Of a DNA stretch of 32,447 bases, positions 31,058 to 32,447 are shown in pieces. The stretch comes from Streptomyces sp. NRRL F-525. GTDB taxonomy: Bacteria > Actinomycetota > Actinomycetes > Streptomycetales > Streptomycetaceae. The stretch spans positions 1 through 32,447 of the forward strand of contig NZ_JNXE01000060.1 of assembly GCF_000716605.1 (NCBI RefSeq), given 5' to 3'. The translations under genes and the position numbers were made by a program. A model generated the notes under the pieces. The model was not told the DNA's origin, ran no database searches, and worked only from the letters and a program-made list of their open reading frames with translations. How positions within the stretch are numbered: position 1 is the first letter of the stretch; each line of letters opens with the position of its first letter.

Positions 31058-32447
31058 GGCGGGTGGTGAGGAGTGTGGGGAGTTCCGAGCGGGGTGGTGC
31101 GGCGGAGGCCCTGGGGAGCAGGGGGCCTGGGCTTACGGGGGTGGGCGGTTCGGCGGATGCGGGGATGGGCGCGTCCATGGGGGACGGCGGTTCGACAGGT
31201 GTCCCGGCAAGTGGAGTGGTCGGGGTTGAGCGGGTCAGGGACTCGGGGGGTGTTTCGGGGCGCTGGGCTTCGGGTGCCGGCGGGGCGAGTGGCGGGGCGG
31301 CGATGCCTGTCGGGCTGCTCGACGGTGTGCGGCGGTGGCTGGCGGAGAGCGGGGGTGAGCCGACGCCCGCGCGGGTGGCGCAGGCGTTGCGGGAGCAGGG
31401 GCGGGTGCTGGGGGACGCCGAAGTGCTGGGCGCGGCCGAGCGGTTGCGGTCCGAGCTGGTGGGCAGCGGCCCGCTGGAGTCCCTGCTCGCCGACCCCTCC
31501 GTGACCGACGTCCTCGTGTCGGCCCCGGACCGGGTCTGGGTCGACCGGGGCGGCGGCCTGGAGCTGACCACCGTCTCCTTCCCGGACGCGGCAGCCGTAC
31601 GACGCCTCGCGCAGCGCCTGGCCGCGGTGGCCGGACGCCGACTGGACGACGCCCGCCCCTGGGCCGACGCCCGGCTGCCCGACGGGACCCGCCTGCACGC
31701 CGTACTGCCCCCGGTCGCCGTCGGCTGCACCTGTCTGTCGCTGCGTGTCGTACGACCGCGCGCGTTCACGTTGGACGAGTTGGTCACGGCGGGCACGGTG
31801 CCGCCGGGCGGGGACCGCATCCTGAGGGCGCTGATCGAGGCACGGCTCTCGTTCCTGATCAGCGGCGGAACCGGTAGTGGCAAGACGACGTTGCTGAGCA
31901 CGCTGCTCGGGCTCGTGGGACCGGGGGAGCGGATCGTGCTCGCGGAGGACTCGGCGGAGTTGAAGCCGGACCATCCCCACGTCGTACGGCTGGAGAGCAG
32001 ACCCGCCAACCAGGAGGGCGCCGGGCTCGTCACGCTCCAGGACCTGGTCCGCCAGGCACTCCGGATGCGGCCGGACCGGCTGGTCGTCGGCGAGGTGCGA
32101 GGCCCTGAGGTCGTCCACCTCCTCGCTGCCCTCAACACGGGCCACGAGGGCGGATGCGGCACCGTCCACGCGAACGCGGCGGCTGATGTGCCCGCCCGCC
32201 TGGAGGCCTTGGGGACGGCCGCCGGCCTCGACCGGGCGGCGCTGCACAGCCAGTTGGCGGCGGCCCTATCGGTGGTCCTGCATCTCGTACGGGACCGGGC
32301 GGGGCGGCGACGGATCGCCGAGGTCCATGTCCTGGAGCGGGACCCGTCGGGGTTGGTGCGGACGGTGCCGGCGCTGCGGTGGGGGGTGGAGGCGTTCGCG
32401 TACGAGCGGGGGTGGGAGCGGTTGCGGGAGGTGATTCGGGGTGGGGG
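31054..32447 (+). CDS. TadA/CpaF-type secretion ATPase, cut by window end
   Basis: The frame from ATG 31054 stays open for 464 codons to the last base, so the gene is partial at its 3' end. It overlaps the ssd stop (ATGA). Residues 1-85 are a Gly/Ser/Arg-rich extension of low complexity. The CpaF/TadA fold follows: LLDGVRRWLAESGGEPTP, ADPSVTDVLVSAPDRVWVDRG (120-150 region), Walker A GGTGSGKTT (271-279), Asp box LAEDSAEL, Walker B DRLVVGEVRG, and the His box in NTGHEGGCGTVHANAA. It should energise a Tad/Flp pilus or related system, with further tad genes expected downstream. It pairs with the Ssd/TadZ-like protein, as in mycobacteria (Rv3660c/Rv3659c). Confidence 0.9.
   Translation, partial: MRRVVRSVGSSERGGAAEALGSRGPGLTGVGGSADAGMGASMGDGGSTGVPASGVVGVERVRDSGGVSGRWASGAGGASGGAAMPVGLLDGVRRWLAESGGEPTPARVAQALREQGRVLGDAEVLGAAERLRSELVGSGPLESLLADPSVTDVLVSAPDRVWVDRGGGLELTTVSFPDAAAVRRLAQRLAAVAGRRLDDARPWADARLPDGTRLHAVLPPVAVGCTCLSLRVVRPRAFTLDELVTAGTVPPGGDRILRALIEARLSFLISGGTGSGKTTLLSTLLGLVGPGERIVLAEDSAELKPDHPHVVRLESRPANQEGAGLVTLQDLVRQALRMRPDRLVVGEVRGPEVVHLLAALNTGHEGGCGTVHANAAADVPARLEALGTAAGLDRAALHSQLAAALSVVLHLVRDRAGRRRIAEVHVLERDPSGLVRTVPALRWGVEAFAYERGWERLREVIRGG

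Overview
This window is high-GC actinobacterial chromosome, almost certainly Streptomyces. GC is very high at third codon positions, Shine-Dalgarno and leaderless starts are mixed, GTG starts are frequent, and several proteins are Streptomyces-type, including a WblA-like WhiB protein nearly identical to what I remember of S. coelicolor WblA. Gene order also follows the M. tuberculosis block from about Rv3683 down to Rv3659c (metallophosphoesterase, PonA2-type PBP, WhiB4, two ArsA-like ATPases, RidA, MBL hydrolase, Crp, Nth, Nudix, MarP, EphE-like hydrolase, holin-like protein, Acs, then HAD, 6C RNA, Ssd, TadA/CpaF). That synteny is from memory, not from a search. Most of the window is therefore core chromosome. 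The first 47 bases are not genomic: they are an Illumina Nextera i7/transposase adapter left on the contig end.

Layout. 79-1664: a metallophosphoesterase (-) and a YqeY-like GatB-domain protein (+), separated by a 12-bp tandem repeat. 1790-7282: a class A penicillin-binding protein (-), divergent wblA (+), and two translationally coupled ArsA-type ATPases (-). 7378-10521 (+): a DUF4177-like small protein and RidA, then a Nudix hydrolase and a metallo-beta-lactamase-fold hydrolase. These last two are separated by about 640 bp of degenerate 30-bp repeat. 10518-12448 (-): a nucleotidyltransferase-fold protein and a PQQ/WD-like beta-propeller. 12546-15139: crp (-) divergent from nth (+), followed by a CoA-type Nudix hydrolase (+). 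15144-19631: a MarP-type membrane serine protease (+), then epoxide-hydrolase-like, holin-like and NhaA genes (-). 19859-24615 (-): acetyl-CoA synthetase and a SulP transporter fused to beta-carbonic anhydrase. 24951-28174: a lipoprotein with a NodB-like deacetylase region (+), and a CooC/MinD-type ATPase (-) divergent from a Fic-fold protein that lacks the catalytic His (+). 28175-32447: a short region with hairpins and a possible sRNA, an HAD-IB phosphatase (-), the 6C small RNA (+), the CpaE/Ssd-like ATPase (+) and a TadA/CpaF secretion ATPase running off the window end (+).

How the genes work together. PBP, wblA and the ATPase pair form the envelope and differentiation block. crp/nth/Nudix/marP is a regulation, repair and stress block. 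acs, SulP-carbonic anhydrase and nhaA concern acetate, bicarbonate/anion and Na+/H+ handling. Ssd plus CpaF begin a Tad/Flp-pilus or septum-associated locus.

The least explained features are: (1) the 30-bp repeat array, which keeps a reading frame open from the ATGA overlap with the Nudix gene to the ATGA overlap with the MBL gene, each unit resembling a translation-initiation region; (2) a perfect 24-bp palindrome centred on the leaderless start of the degenerate Fic gene, divergent from the CooC-like ATPase; (3) a 13-bp inverted repeat and a DasR-like site upstream of acs; (4) a Cys/His cluster in the SulP-carbonic anhydrase linker; (5) a candidate small transcript at about 28259-28510. I see no rRNA, tRNA, CRISPR array or insertion sequence.
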